64,000 nt of DNA from an uncultured bacterium (GCA_903904875.1 CAIVEC010000011.1:1-64000), one strand, 5' to 3'; shown: positions 21,942-36,916, counted from the stretch's first letter. Notes: generated by a model from the letters alone, not told the origin. Numbers and translations are program-made.

Positions 21942-24179
21942 TTACTGGTTTAGGAATCCTCATTCGTAGGTTCTCTTCATCATAAGCATGACATATCCTC
22001 TCAATTCCTTCATATTCGGATTAGAAATTTGTGTCATGATGCTTGCGAGTTTAAGCGCGTTGAGATGAGCAAGATAATATGGCGTTCCTCCATCGTACGT
22101 TGATCACCAGATCACTCTTGAGAGTATAGTACCGAATTGCGCTCTTGTCACTTCACCGTTAGGATCGAAGTTGGTCATGTTGATTCCCATGAGTCCGAGC
22201 TGACAAGAGATTTTGATATACAATTTCATTTCAGTGCTTTGGCTTGCAATATCGTCAAACGTACATGTTTTACCGGTATTTGGGGTAAGTCCGCCAAGCG
22301 TGATAGCGAAATTGCTGATCATCTTCGCCATATGCGCTCTGATAAGCACTCCGTCCATATTTGCTTTTTGGATAGTGTTCATAGTGGTGATGCCATGTGC
22401 GTACGCCCAGAGATATGCATTATTGAGTTCAGTAGAATAGGTGGATCAAACGATGCTTCCTACAGGAAGTGTTCCTGTTTGAACAGTGCATGCAAGTCCG
22501 AGATTTCCTCATTGGCATATTGCGCCGGTTTTCAGCGTTCGTACTCCGTTTACACACACAAGATTAGTGCTTGTACATGTCGAATATCCTCAACCTCAAC
22601 CACCGCCTCAACCTCAACCACTTGGAGGAATATAGGTGCTGAGCGTTATAGTATCATAGTATATATTTCCATTGTTATAGGTAACAAGAATATTTTTTAC
22701 TCCATTACCAGCAGTAAGTGTAATGGGAAGCGAGAGTGTTGAACCACTAAATATTGTTCCATTATAAGTACCGCTCAATCCTGCTCATGTTACATCATAG
22801 GTTCGTGGATTTCATTGATTATTTTTGAGTGAGATATTTACTGAAGTTGAGTTTGTTGTAGCAGCAGAAAATAATCATCCAGTAACAACATTGTTAAGTC
22901 ATCCATTAGAAATAGTAATGTTATTTTGCCCTACCACTTGAGTATTAGTAATGCTGTTACTATTTGATGATCCATACAACCAGATACCATTTGTGTTGTT
23001 TATAAATTTTAAAGTATTGTTTGATGAATTTGTAAAAATAGTACCACTCGTATTATTAGCTACATTTACTCATGAAAATATATTATAATTTGCATTACTA
23101 AGAGTATTGATTCCAATTGCTGACCCTTGAATGGTAGTATTTATAAATTGATTATTTTGAGAATTTGTAATATCAATATTTTCATTCGTGTTTGATGAAA
23201 TAGTATCTGAAGTAAATATATTTCCTGTTGCATTACTTAATAGTTGTAATCATAAATAAGTATTTGATGAAATATTATTATTAGAAAATATATCACTTAC
23301 TGCCGCCTCTACATATACTCAGATGACATTAGTAGTGATTGTATTATTATTTATTGTATTATTTTGATTGGTGTTTGAAGATAATGATAATCAGATACCT
23401 GCTGTTTGATTAGTGATCGTATTGTTGGAGATTATACATCAATTTACTCCTCCTAAGAATATTCCATAAGTTGTATTGTTGTTTATGATGTTGTTTGAAA
23501 GGGTATTATTGTTTGCTCATGAAACCAAATCTATTCCTGCATAAGTATTGAATGTTATTGTATTGTTCGAAATAATATTATTGATAGAAGAATTAGGTTG
23601 AAAATTTATTCAATCTTTGTTGTTAGTTATGATATTGTTTGAAATGATAGAATTACTAGTATTAGAAAAAACCAATCATCATAAAATAGTGAATCCTGAA
23701 AGTGTTGTATAAAAAATTTGTACTCATGAACTACTTTGTAATAAAATTCAACTTGGACTGTTTAAGCTATTATTTATTTCTAATCTATGTGTCGCATCAA
23801 ATCACGCAATCATAATTTTATTGTGTCCCATACTAGAAACATATGCTCATCATGAAAAGTTCAAAACCGTATTCCCTGCAGCATCAACATTCGCAACAAG
23901 AGCAACACAATTATTGTCTACAGTTATGTTGCCATCAATATATGCAGGAACTTCATCAATAACATAGATAGTGTTCGCTACTCACAATGATCATCAGTGA
24001 AGGATCATTCCGCTATTAAGGTGAAAAACAGACATGCCTGAACATCCACTAGGGGTGAAATTAGTGATATAATTAGCATCAGTATAGGCGAATGTTTTGG
24101 AACCGATACCTCACATTATAAGTACAGCAAGTACTAATGTAGCTACGCTCCAAAAAGATTTAAGAGAAATTTTTTTCAT
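21942..24179 (-). CDS. secreted right-handed beta-helix (NosD-like) protein with poly-Gly linker and C-terminal SLH-like domain (745 aa, TGA=Gly)
   Basis: Repeated 'NNIISNNTI' motifs; 'PPSGGGGGGGGGGGYST'; C-term 'RAHMAKMISNFA...FDPNGEVTRAQFGTILSRVIWG'. Confidence 0.82.
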
Positions 24180-24331
24180 GGTGATAGGTATTTGAAATGT
24201 AAAAAGTTTTCATTGATTGCTTAATCTTATAACAATTTACTGGATAATGTCAAGTCAATTTTAGGTTTTTTTTATTGGAGCTTTCCACCCGGGTGCAGTG
24301 GTTACAAAAACAGCGTATTAAGCCAAATAAC

Positions 24332-24359
24332 AAAAGTTACCACCCGGGTGGTAACTTTT
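24332..24359. terminator. bidirectional palindromic terminator
   Basis: aaaaGTTACCACCCGGGTGGTAACtttttt. Confidence 0.8.
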
Positions 24360-24386
24360 TTACATATATATAGTAGTATAATTTTT

Positions 24387-27300
24387 CTACTGTTTATAGA
24401 TATCTAGTGCTTTGGTAAATTCACTTGCACCTGGAGGCAATGCACTCCATAAACTTGGGCTGTATTCGATAAGTACGGATGCACCGTTGAAGATATCATT
24501 TCTTCTGCTGGCTTGGATTATCGCATCAGAAGATCCGAAAGTAGAGAACCACGTATTGAGTTGTGATCTTCTTGAAGTTACCAAAGCATCAATATTGTTT
24601 CAGATAAGTATTCATTGTACATCCAATCATCCATACGGACACCATTGTTTATTCGTATCATTATTGGTAAGATCATCTCCTGCAACAAAATTATTTTTCG
24701 TTACAAAGATTCATTTTATCACTTGAGTTTTTCCACATCTATTTGTTGTCGGTTCTGAGATTTTGATATCTCATTTATTCAACAAGAACATCGCATTGGT
24801 ATTTGTGATAGATCAGTTGATGGTAAGATTTGGTCCATCGACAATTACGGTAAATGGTTTGGTTTTCGTTCATCAGTCCGTGTAGACCAGCGTACCATTA
24901 CCCTTAAAGACAACAATATCCTGACCAGGAACCTTGTACGCGGTTATATCATTTCCTTCCTCAGATTTAACGGTCGTATACTTTATCGCGAGTTTTGAAT
25001 ATTTGGTTACGAAGTTATCCATCATAGTGGTGATAGTGTTTCCTCATTTATAGGTATCCGTATCGATCACCATGATCTTGTCTAGTTGGGTAGAGGTGAT
25101 GAGCGGTACGCCATCCAGACCATAGAAATCTTTTATGCTGAGATCAGTGGTCGTCTTTGGTGTAAGTCCGAATGAACTTTTCTGGATAAGATATGGTTTC
25201 GTCACGGTGAAGTTGGTTTCACAGACTCTTTCCATAGGTGTTCATTTTACGAAATCAGTGCCATCACAATACTTATAATTAACTTTTGCTAATCTGATCT
25301 TATATTCTCAATATACTCCATTTGTTATGTTATTATCTATAGTCGTAGTATATTTTCCATAGGCGTGAGTGAATGATGAACTGCCGACTGTGCTGAAATA
25401 ATTGAAGATAGTCGCATTGTTCGTATTCTTACAAGACACAGTGATATCATTTCCTGCTTGTCAGTCTTTGTTGTAAATCTGGAATGTACACGTAAGACTG
25501 CCTGCTTGGATCTTATCTTGATTACTAGAATTACAAGGAGTAGAAGTGGTGTTGCTGTCTCCATCAACCATCCACCGGAATGGCAGCAATTCATTTTCCT
25601 GGACAGAAAGATTAGCGTTTCAAATATTGAAACATCCTACTGATGCAGGGTTTTCTACTATCCTACAGTTCCTACATGATTCATCATTTCCTAGATCATA
25701 GGTCTGGTCTTCCTGCATATTCTTTACATCACATTCTTCATATCACTGTATTTTTCCATCTCCACATCTTCAGAATGTTCCTTGATCTACAATTACTGAT
25801 TGCTGACATGTCTGATTAGATGAATTATTGATCTTGCATGTGACATGTGATTGTCGAGGAAGATTGTCCATAGTATTTTCAGTATTTGATTCATCATAGT
25901 TACACGTCTTTGTATATGATGAGACATTGGTAGCAGAATCACTATCTCCATTACCGCAATCTATACTGATTGATGATGCGGTGACATTACCGACCGTAGA
26001 ACATCTGAATCTTGCGTCCCCATTGAAACTATTATTATCTCATTCCACTACGACGACATTTCCATCGATTGGATCTAGATTACATGCTAATTGGTTCGGA
26101 GAAACAGCAAATCTACATGCTGCATTATTCACATCGCTACCGACTCTACATTGTGCGTTACCGTTGAATCATGACGCATAGCTACATGTTCCATTGAGCG
26201 TTGATCATGATCATGAAACGCTTGTTCCGTTACCGCAATCAATACTGATCGGCGTAGTGGATGTAGCGTTATTTGCTTTACACGTATAGTTGATATCATA
26301 TCCATTGTTGGTTGTGGTAGGAGTTGAACCTGTCATAGTGCTGCATGTTGAATTCATCAATGTGGTGTTGACTGAACTACATGATTGACCCGTAGTTATT
26401 CATCCGAGCGGAGTAGTATATTGATAATTGATACATGCGTTATTCATGATGGTCTGGGTAACGAGTACACAAGCGCCTTGCTGATTTTCACAGACTTGTC
26501 CGCTATAGAGGACTCCGAGATTTCATAACGTGTCACATGTTTCGGTTCTCGTAAGCAAGCCATCACCACAGACAAGTGGTTCCTGGATTATTATACTATC
26601 AGTAATCAATTGACCGCTATTATATGCGAGACGAGCAATCGGTGTAAATGAAATATAATTTTTTGGACCGACCATTCAGGTGATGATGAGCGTTCATGTG
26701 GTATTGAGCGGTAATGTTCCTATATTGCTGTTGTATGTTCCCAGTGTTGCAAATCCTTGTGTTCATGAAAGACCGATGGTAGCATTAGCTCCTATCGTAT
26801 TTCCGAAATTCGCATAGGTGATAGTAAGCTGAACAATATCACCGCTGATTGCTTGAATCATAGCATTAGGTCCAGAGCCATATGGCGCATTATCCAATGC
26901 TGGATTTGAAAGATTGTTTGCGATAATATTTAGCGTGACATTTGAGATTCATTTTACGACTCAGGTTGCTGTAGCACTATTATTTCCTGTAACTGTTTCT
27001 GTACTTGTCGTGCTAATGTTTGCAGCATTTACAAATGTATATCACGAAGTAAGTAAACTTCCAAATGTTCATGTAAGTATAATTGTTCATCCGCTTCCTG
27101 CAGGAAGTGTTCAGATAGTAAAAGTACTTACAGGAATATTTATTCACGCAGGAACAAGATCAGTGATTACGACATTATTTGCAGGTTTTCCTCAGCTGTT
27201 TCCATAGGTGATAGTATAGATGACTTGATCGCCGACATTGTATCCAGTAAATGCAGCTAATGTTTTTGTTACCCGTACATTAGCAGCTAATTGCACGATT

Positions 27301-28127
27301 CCTGTAGCAGTAGCTGAATTGTTTCCTGTGGTATATTCAGGGCTTGCCGTGGTCGTTTTAGCGATCTGGTTAAACGTAGTGCCCACAGCAAAATTCTGTT
27401 TCATAGTCGTATTCAAAATGATGATTTTCGTATCTCATGGATTCAAATTATTTAATCCTGTCCATACAAAGCCAGGAAGAAGATAATCTATATAATTGAA
27501 TGAATGTATTGTACCATTAAATGTCGCAGTAGGAGTATTAGCGAACATAGAGACAGGGAAATCGCTCATAAAAGAGATTCCGGTCGCTATAGCAGATCAG
27601 ATATTTTGTAATGTTATATAATAGTATACATTATCTCCAGAAAAACTTGGATTATCTCAGGTCAGAATATTTTTTACCATAAGATCGGCGATAGGCGTTA
27701 TTTGCGCTACGGCAGAAGTAAGTACGGTAGTCACTCGCTGATCAGTCCCAAAAGTCGCCATAGTATTTATAGGAGAAAATGATCGAGCAAGACTCAACAT
27801 CACAAGCTTCGCAGTAAGCGTTACGGAAAAATTACTGTTTGCAGGGATAGCAAATATTGGATCAGGGGTCATTGGAGATATATATCCGTTATTGATAGGC
27901 GTAATGTTTGCACTTTGATACATAAGCATATACGATGCTGTTTGTGGCAAGACATACTTGAGATACACACCACCAGTCCCATTGTGTCCAGTGATTGTGA
28001 AGGTCACCGTGGAACCGGAAATAGCTGTTTGCGTTGCCGGTGTAAGATTAACGCTATCTACAGCTGCCCGTGTGAATCATACGAATCACAAGAGTCCAAG
28101 GACGATGATGTACAATGCTTTTTTCAT
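24387..28127 (-). CDS. large secreted DUF11-like / Cys-rich surface protein (1246 aa, TGA=Gly)
   Basis: Signal peptide 'MKKALYIIVLGLLGFVGFTRAAVDS'; DUF11-like 'GDQVIYTITYGNSG'; frame open throughout with TGA=Gly. Confidence 0.8.
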
Positions 28128-28157
28128 TTCCGTAAAGGTAATAGTTTAAAGAATGAT

Positions 28158-30824
28158 TTATTTGATAGTTCCATTGATAGTGATTTTACCGGATCCATTT
28201 GGAGCGAGTGAATTGAATATCCAATGTAATAAAGCTCCTCCAGAAGTTACTGTCTGAGTGGTCGGCATAGGACTAGCAGAAATAAAGTTCAATGTTCCTG
28301 GCCAGTAATCTACGATATCATAATTGGTGATTGTAGCGCTTCCGTTGTTTTGATAGAGTAATTCGAACACTACAGGATCTCATGCATTGTTTCCATATTG
28401 CACTAATCTCTTCTCAAAGCTCATGGTAGAACTAGGAGTCGTAGAAACTACAAATGAAAGCGCTTGAGCGTTTCCTGTTTTTGTCTGTCAATTCACTACA
28501 TAACTGATTCATGCATTATTTGTGTAGCTTCCTAAGCATGATGTTGATATATGTCATGTGAGATAGATATATATGGTTTGACCGACCGCTAATGAACCGT
28601 TGTATGTCCATGCGTATGGATTGGTAGTACTGGTCATGGTAAGCGGCACACTTGAAGTCCGTGTACTATCAAGCGTGAGGCATGTTGCATTTGGCCGATT
28701 GTCAGTGATGGTCATGCTGGTGATTACATCCGGTCCGTTATTGGTTGCGGCTATAGTGAATCCTGCGTCCTCACCAGGATAGTAGGAAGACTTGTTGGAT
28801 GTCTTGACCACTGATGCGTTTCCGCTAGGACTATATACATAAAACATTGCTGAATCACCCTTTATGTCAGAATTATCTGATTTTATGAATGCATTGTTGA
28901 TTGTATAATTTGAATATTCATATCATTTAAATCTTCCTACAACAATCATATATCCTTGTTGTCCTGGTGTCAGTGAAAATCAAGAATATGTTACAACCTG
29001 ATTTATTCCATCAATTCCCGTTCCAAAGAAATATGGAGAAACTCCAAAGATTTGGCTATTTACATATTCGAGTCCAAGAGGTAAGTAATCCGTAAGGATG
29101 ACATTGTTTACTGTTGAAGGACCATTATTAGCAAAATCGATTTTGAAACTTACGAGATCACCGGAATGATAGAGTACATTGGTTACTAATGTCTTGTCGA
29201 TGGTAATTCATGTATTCATGACATTTACCGTAGCGCTACATATTCCTCATGTTCCAAAATTTCCTAATGTAGTGAGTGTATATGTCGTAGTAACAGTTGG
29301 AGTTACCGCTATATTGGTATTGCTTCGGTTTGGATAGATGAAATTCAATCACGTGATGTTTGGTGTTATAGTCGCTAATATTGCGTTAGCATATGATGCA
29401 CTAAGTATTGCTGTCTGTCCTGGCATAATCGGTAGCGAGCTTGTGGTCAATGTACATGTTGAAGGGAAATTATTCACGACATGCAATATTCAGGTACACA
29501 TAGCGGATTCCTGATCATTGTTCACCATCATGGTAAACGTATAATCTCCAATCTGTGTAGGCATAACAGAACTGATTCCATTATATTCGTTGGCGTTTAC
29601 CCGATGCGGCCATGCTCATCCAAGCGGAGGAGTGACGTAGATATATGTTCAGAAAAAATTTCCATTCGTTACATTCCATCCTACAGAAACGATTTGTCCG
29701 GTAAGTGTAGGATTCGGACTAAGTGATAATGTACAACTAAGATGCGGTACCGGTTGAGTGACGGTTACTGTTGTACTACATACTGCAGGAGTTGTACCTG
29801 TTTCTCCGTTAACCGTTAGCGTATATGTTGTCGTAGTAGCAGGAGTATCAACGATATTTGAATTGCTTCGTGTTGGATAGGTGAAAATTATTCATGAAAG
29901 TGATGGTGAAAATGTTGCGCTGGTTCAGCTCGTATATGATGCACTGAGTGTTACGTTTTGTCCAGATTCAACGCTACCGGTATTTGCCGTCAACGTACAA
30001 TTAGGGCCGGTAGGATTGGTTCATGTACCATTGCCGGTACAATCCTTGTTACAGTGTCCTGCAGTTCCATTGAGCGGACCGTCGTCACAGACTTCATTCG
30101 GTTTGACAGATCGTGTATGCCATGGCAGGAATGTTCATGCCTGTGTTTGAATACCTCCATTACCGTCAGTAGTTCCTGTCGCTTTATCTATGACACTATC
30201 TCAACATCTTGCTACATAATAATTTGTACAAGCTGTCTTGAGAGTAAGATTCGGATTGATGTTGATTTTCATATTTCCATTATGGACAGAAAGATCGCTG
30301 GACCATCTATAATAGTAATTGAGTGTCGCTCCTGCAGCGTTTGCAATGATAGATCTTTCATTATTCTTTGTCACTACTTGTCCTGCGACTTGATTTCTTG
30401 GAGTGGTGATCGCTCATCATGAGAATAATCATCCGGTTGCATCAACGGTCAATATATTAGAAGAACTTGTATCTATGGCATTGGAAGGGACGAAATTGGA
30501 AATATACGGAAATTTCAAGTTACTTCCAAAAACATTTCCTCCGTAGATTATCACATAGGTCGCTGTTTTATCAAAGACATAACTTACTACCGTTTTTGGT
30601 TGCGCTATACGGAGATATACTGGAGAATCTTGATAGAAACCCAAATCTTGCGAGATGTCGCACGTACCTGTATAGATCGATGCCGATTGCTGTATCGTCC
30701 TATTTTCGTTTGCACTAGCAGGAACATCAGCAATGGTATTACCTGCAAAAGATATAGCTCGCATGCATGCTGTCATAGCAAGGACTATACTTCCTCTAGT
30801 GTACATCTTTTTGTGAAATCTCAT
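28158..30824 (-). CDS. large secreted DUF11-like repeat surface protein (888 aa, TGA=Gly)
   Basis: DUF11-like 'HSGDLVSFKIDFANNGPSTVNNVILTDYLPLGLEYV', 'VCDDGPLNGTAGHCNKDC'. Confidence 0.8.
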
Positions 30825-30864
30825 GACAAATGATTAATATGATAAAGGTATTTTTCAAAGTTTA

Positions 30865-31893
30865 TTATCCGTTAACGAATTCTTCCGTAAATGCTTCCGA
30901 GAATGTAGGTAGACATATCGAACTGCAGAAATGAGTTGCGGGATCATCTCCATTGAGGATTCCATCTCCATTGTCTCCTGTCAAATCTCCATCATCACAT
31001 TCCTCAAAACTTGGTGTATTAACGTCTCCATTGTAATTATTTCCTGCGGGTTGTATGATATTATCTCCGCATCTTTCTGCTCATCCTCATGTTCCGCTAC
31101 ACGTAACATTACAATATCCTGGAGTTCCGTTGAGCGGACCGTCGTCACAGACTTCTCCACTGAATTGATTGATCCATGTACTATTATATGTATCTTTTGT
31201 TCCATCTCCACATCGAGAGAGTATATAATTTTTACAAACAGGCAAATCCATTACACTTCACCATACTCTGTCGATATCATTCCAATATACTATTTCTGTC
31301 GGTAAAAGTCCATGATAATCCAATCATGAAGCGACAGGATTATATCGCCATGTTTTATTGCCGTTTGCATATCATCCAGCAACTCTATATTTGTAATCGT
31401 AGATGACGCTTACCGTGGTATTTGCTCACGTGAGGTTCATCGGTCTTTCGAAAATTATTTTGACATCATTACTATCTATTCCTCTTACCCGTTGATTGTA
31501 ATGAAATGATTGCGCCATCCTTTTGAATGTTACATTGTCCAATGGTCAGAAAACAACACCTTGCAGCTTTTGAAGCATATTTGCTTGCTGGGCATAATAA
31601 TAGATTTTTGTGTTATCTACATTAGTTGGATCAGTATATTGCATTATCTGACAGACATTCCGACTTGGAGGATTGTTTAATGTATACCTGAAATTACTTC
31701 TGAGATACACAAAATAATCCGGCAATCCATCAGCATCATTATCTTCGTTCAAATACATCCTGCCTTGTGTAGCACAAGAATTTACACTGCTTAATGTTCA
31801 GACAGGCAAATAGTTTTGAGCCGAGCTATATGCTAACGAAAGCCCCACTATCACGATCGGTAAGAATAATTTTTTGCTAAATTTTTGTTTCAT
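30865..31893 (-). CDS. secreted Cys-rich protein with DUF4215-like repeats (342 aa, TGA=Gly)
   Basis: Signal peptide; 'RCGDGTKDTYN...GEVCDDGPLNGTPGYCNVTCSG', 'ECDDGDLTGDNGDGILNGDD'. Confidence 0.78.
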
Positions 31894-31937
31894 AATATAT
31901 ATTTTATATAAGTAAATAAACATATTATTATTGATCA

Positions 31938-34900
31938 TTATCTACGGTGTTTCTGAATATGCTTCTGACCCTCATCTCAGGTAGTCCCATGTCCTTCGCC
32001 TCCTTCTCATGGAGTAGGACCTCCTCCTGGTTCCTTGCTTTCTCAAGCTGTCCCCTCTGCTTTACCTGTTCTTTTCTTGGTAAATATATTTTTGAAGATG
32101 AGATCGTTTTGCGTAGCATTGATATCGTATTCTGCGTTAAGTGTTTGTGCCTGTAAAGAAACGCCTCGTTTTTTCTTTTCTATACCGCCTGTTGTTCCGT
32201 CGATAGTCGTCTCTACATACTCTCCTTCGAGTTTTTCATATATATTGATATTGTTGATCCTTGCTCCGATGGATTCGTTAGCACATTCACCTAAGAGATA
32301 AAAGTAATATTGTAAATCTAATTTAACTATTTTCTGTCAATTGTCAATACTTATATCCTCTCATTTGAAAAGTGAATTAAGTTTGTCTGCAGTAAGGATT
32401 ATCTTTTGAGATTCTAGTTGCTTATTGAGTTTTGCTAGGATTATATCCTTATTAGCGGTATTAACATCGAGATTTTTGGTAAACCATTCCTGAGTTTTTG
32501 ATAATTCATCAGCATTATCTATTTTTGCCATAGATGTTTCCAGATTTCCATTGCTCAAGACATTAGTTGCTCCAAGTGCTGTCATCGAATATCCTCTTCA
32601 TTTACCACTCAATCTATAGAATGCCGTAAATCCGATAAGATTTTCTACGGTCTGACGTTGAAGTGAAGATTCTTTTTGAAGAGTATTTACTATGGTTGTC
32701 CTGTAGTCAGTAGTAAGCGGATATGATGTTGTTCCATCTGGTCCTAATAGGCCTTTTTTGTACACAGGTCCATGCCTATTCATAAGATATGTAAGATTTG
32801 TTCCATCAGCATTTCCATCAGTCAGATCAGTAATATAAGAGAAAATAGCTTTAAATTTATCCACGACAAATACTTTGTCGGATTCTGTAATTGCTGGCTC
32901 TTCTATAAGTGATTTGAGATCGGTAAGCGAATTATATTTTGTTTGATTATATTGTAGTATTTCTCTTAGCTTGATAAATGCTGTATCATAATCTGTTTCG
33001 TTGATGAAATTATCTATTCATTTATCTACAATAGGTATCATAAAGTCCTTATATAATACGTAATCCTTAACGTCGTCGAAGCATGATGATATTTTTTCGG
33101 TTGTTGTAGTGAATACATTAGTGAACTTCGTGTCCGGAGTGAATAGCTTTTCTGCAGAGATTGGAGTTTCCTTGTATTTTTCGTTTTCTATAGTTTTCGT
33201 ATTTTCTGTTGATATCTTTGTTTGAACAGTATATTCTATTTTGAGTTTGTCAGTAAATGTGTTTGGATCGTATGATTCTAGAGAGACTGTTCCATCGCTT
33301 GCTTCTTTGAATTTGAGTGTTCCCACTTTTATTTTTGTGCCTTGAAGCGTAGCAGGAACATTTTTGTCTGCTATGAGCGTACCATCGTCATTGAAGAATC
33401 AGAGGATTTTGTCTTTGTGTAGAGCAAGATTAGGATCTTTTTCCACGAATCCCTGTATATCGGGTTTTGAAAATTCTGCATAATACGGTATCTCGGAGAA
33501 TTTTTTCACTTTTTCGCTCGTACTTTTATCTGATTCGAGTTTTGTCATCTTGCCTCACATAGCTTCTCCTATCATAAGGAATGTTTCCACCTTATTTCTT
33601 TTGATGTCGCGTGTGACGCGGAGTGACGCGTTTCCAAGCGTTAAGACATTGTTTTCAAGAGAAAAAGCGTTTTCGGTAAGTGCATTTTCCGAATAATAGA
33701 TATTAAGATATTCCTTAGGGTCGGTTCCGTTGATTCCTGTTATAAGGATTTTGTCGTCCTTGGAGGTTACATTCAAAAGTTTCTCATTTGGATTGAGTTC
33801 CTTATCCAGAAATTCGGCAAGGATATTGATATCTTTTTTGTCCAATATCTCTTGATGGTCTTCTGCAGTCAATCCTGTCTGGATATCCATATAATTTTGT
33901 CGTCATTTATGTACTGCATCTTCTTTATATGATGTTTTTCGTGTTGAGAATGTCATGGCTCCGACAAATGTTCAGGTGACAGCTCCAAAAACAGTTCCCC
34001 ATCCAGGAATAGCGCTTCCTGCTGCCGCACCCAATCATGCCCGTGAAATGATATCGACAAGCTTGCTTTTGAGTCCGAATTTGGTGAGTTTGACTCTTCA
34101 GGCGAGTTGTTCATATCATCATTGTTCTTTAGCATTTTCGTGGAATGCATCGATAGATGCGCTATACATATACTCCAAAATATTTTTTTTGATGCGTTCA
34201 TCGGTTTGTTTTGCGATAAGTTCAAATACACCGGCTCGTTGCATCTCCTTTCCTATCTGCTTGATCATATCTTTCAAGAAATATTGATTTGTTTTGACTT
34301 CTTCATCCGTGGCTATGAGTTTATCGAGATTTTTTATCATGCCTGATTGATAGTCATCATATGAATTATAGATCTGTATATCATCATATGAGAGCACTTT
34401 TTTGACCATTCTATCAAAAGCGCGTGCTGATTGTTCTATACCTGCAGGGAAATCTCTTTCAAAGAATACTCATACATATGGAGAGATCTGTAATTTTTTG
34501 GTGTCGATACCTGCTCACACTTCCATACCGATTCTATTCACCGGTATAGGCTTCTTGGTGCTCAATCTGGATACATGTGATTCGTTGACTTGTCGAGCTT
34601 TGGAAGCTCAGAGATTGAAATTGAATTTGAGCTTTGCAAGATTGACGTTGGCGCTTATTTCTGCTTCAAATTTATTTCAGAGATCATCGCTTGTTTTTTC
34701 ATAGCTAAGAGATGCTCATAACACAGGTTTCCCATCAGGATCAAATCAGATTCCCACGCTCTTGTTGAGTCTGGTGAATATATACTGTCCCAACACGTCT
34801 TTCACTTTTCTTCCATTGAGCGTCTTATCTTTGTCGTTGAAGGTGTATTTGATACCGCCGATTTCCGCACCATTGAAAATACCACCGATGACGGTATCAG

Positions 34901-36704
34901 AAGTGTTTCATAAATCAAGATAAATAAGGTCAGTAAGGTAATTGATCACCTTGATGGTGTTGTATGCAGCTGTGCTTCTTATATTCTCCAATTCTTCTGG
35001 ATTATTGAAATCTTTTGTGAATTGTTCCGTTGATGTCAAATCCTTGTAATCGTCTTTTATTGTTGCCGTGTAGAAAGGGTGATTTTTTACTCATGTTTCT
35101 GTATTTTTTATATCAGTGATTATTTTGGAAGATTCGAGTATTTTTTCCTGCATTATTTTTTGATCGACAAACAATCGTGAAAGGTCTTTGCTTTCATTGA
35201 GTTGGTCCGATATGGTCTTTATAAATTCTTTGATGTCTTTGGTCGTGGTTACCGTGATTTCTTTTTCAGATCATATTGGCGTATACGTATATCCTTCACT
35301 CATAAATGTTTTAAAATCTTCCATGGTGATTGTTCCGCCATTTTCAGTTTTCTTGCTGATAAAGTCATTTATAGCGATTTTGAGATTACCATTATCAGAT
35401 TCGTTTGCTGTCGCTTTCAATAGCCTTACGATGAGTGCGGACGTCTCTGGTCCGTCTGTAATATATTTTTCTTCTTTTCCATCGTTGTCAGTATCTTTGA
35501 ATTCGACCGTAGCATATTCTAAGAAATTAGTGTACAACTGTCCTCCCATGGTGGTTCAAACATCTTTACTGTTGATTATTCCATCGCTGTCAAAATCACA
35601 GAGAAAAAGGAATACGTTTTCAGGATCTATCTTTTTGAGAAGCACTTCGTCATTCCATGCTGCCGTATAATCCATGTTTTTGACGGTTTCACCGATATCA
35701 GCCAATCCTTGCAAGTCTTCTCGCAATCAGGTTTGATCAGGTTTATCTTTAAGCGATTTTTCAATGATGTCAGCGATTTTGTTGATCTCGTTGAGATTGA
35801 TCAATCCTTTTCTTTTATATCTATCTTCTTTTGTAAATTCCTCTCTGAACGCTTTCCTGAATGATTTCTTATCGATTTTTCCATTGCTATCTTCAACCTT
35901 TTCCAAAAAATCGTCGGTAAGCACATCGTCAAGGATATTTGTCAGATCATCTCGATCAATGCTTCTGATATCGCGTTTTTTGAGATCTTCATCATTTTCA
36001 AGATTTCCGTTATGGAGTATTCCAAAGATAGCTGTTTTTTTATCTTTGTTTCTGTTTGCATAACGATCGACAATACCAGCTTCTTTACGTTCTTTTTTGC
36101 TCACTTTTCCATCTTTATCCAGATCCAGATCACAATATTTATATGATCCGATTGTTGTAGATTTGAGATTGTTCGGATTGATATAAAATTCGATATTTTT
36201 ACCTGTTTCAGCTCCAGGAACTGTATTGAACGGAGCATTATCTGCTCAGGTTTCTGCTTTGACCATCTCGATAACATCCTGTTTGAGGTCAGAAAGTTCG
36301 AATTTGAATTGCTTGATCAAGTTTGCATCCAGAATATTTTTATCGGTAGTGAATCCATCCAAGGCTTTCGCCCATATTTTCGTATCAAATTCTGTTTCCA
36401 ATTCTTTTTGTCCTGCAGCTCATTTTTTAAGAAGTTCTTTGATATGATCTTTATTTGCCTTTACATATTTATCAAAAGCATCCTCCACATGGGTATCCAT
36501 TTCTTTTGCAAATGTATCTCGGGTCTCTTTTGTGTTATTACCCAAATCTATCTCATCTGTTGCAGAGACTGCTGTTTCTTTACCACCGACTTCTTTTTTC
36601 AATTTACTTAATTCTGACTGAATGTCTTTTACGTTGTTCTCTTCCGTGTACTTCTCAACTCGCGATTCTTTTCTTTCGGCAGGACTGGTATTCGCTGTTC
36701 CCAT
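31938..36704 (-). CDS. giant EF-hand-containing protein (1588 aa, TGA=Gly)
   Basis: Open 4767-nt frame; Ca-binding-like loops 'DLDKDGKVSKKE', 'DSNGKIDKKSF', 'DSDGIINSKD', 'DTDNDGKEEKY'; glycine-zipper segment 'AAAGSAIPGWGTVFGAVTGTFVGAM'. Confidence 0.8.
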
Positions 36705-36916
36705 ATAATCGAGTTTCGTTAAATAAAACTTTGCACATATAATAGTACTCAGAAAAAAAATATTTACCCAATTTCAGCGTCTTTTGGTCCTACTTTATAT
36801 ACCGTTATGTTGAAAAAGTGATATAATATGTAATAAATATGTTAGAGGTTCCCAAAAAATGGTAGAAAAACTGACTTGAAACTTTTTAGTCAATAAATAC
36901 ATAGTGGTATATATAT

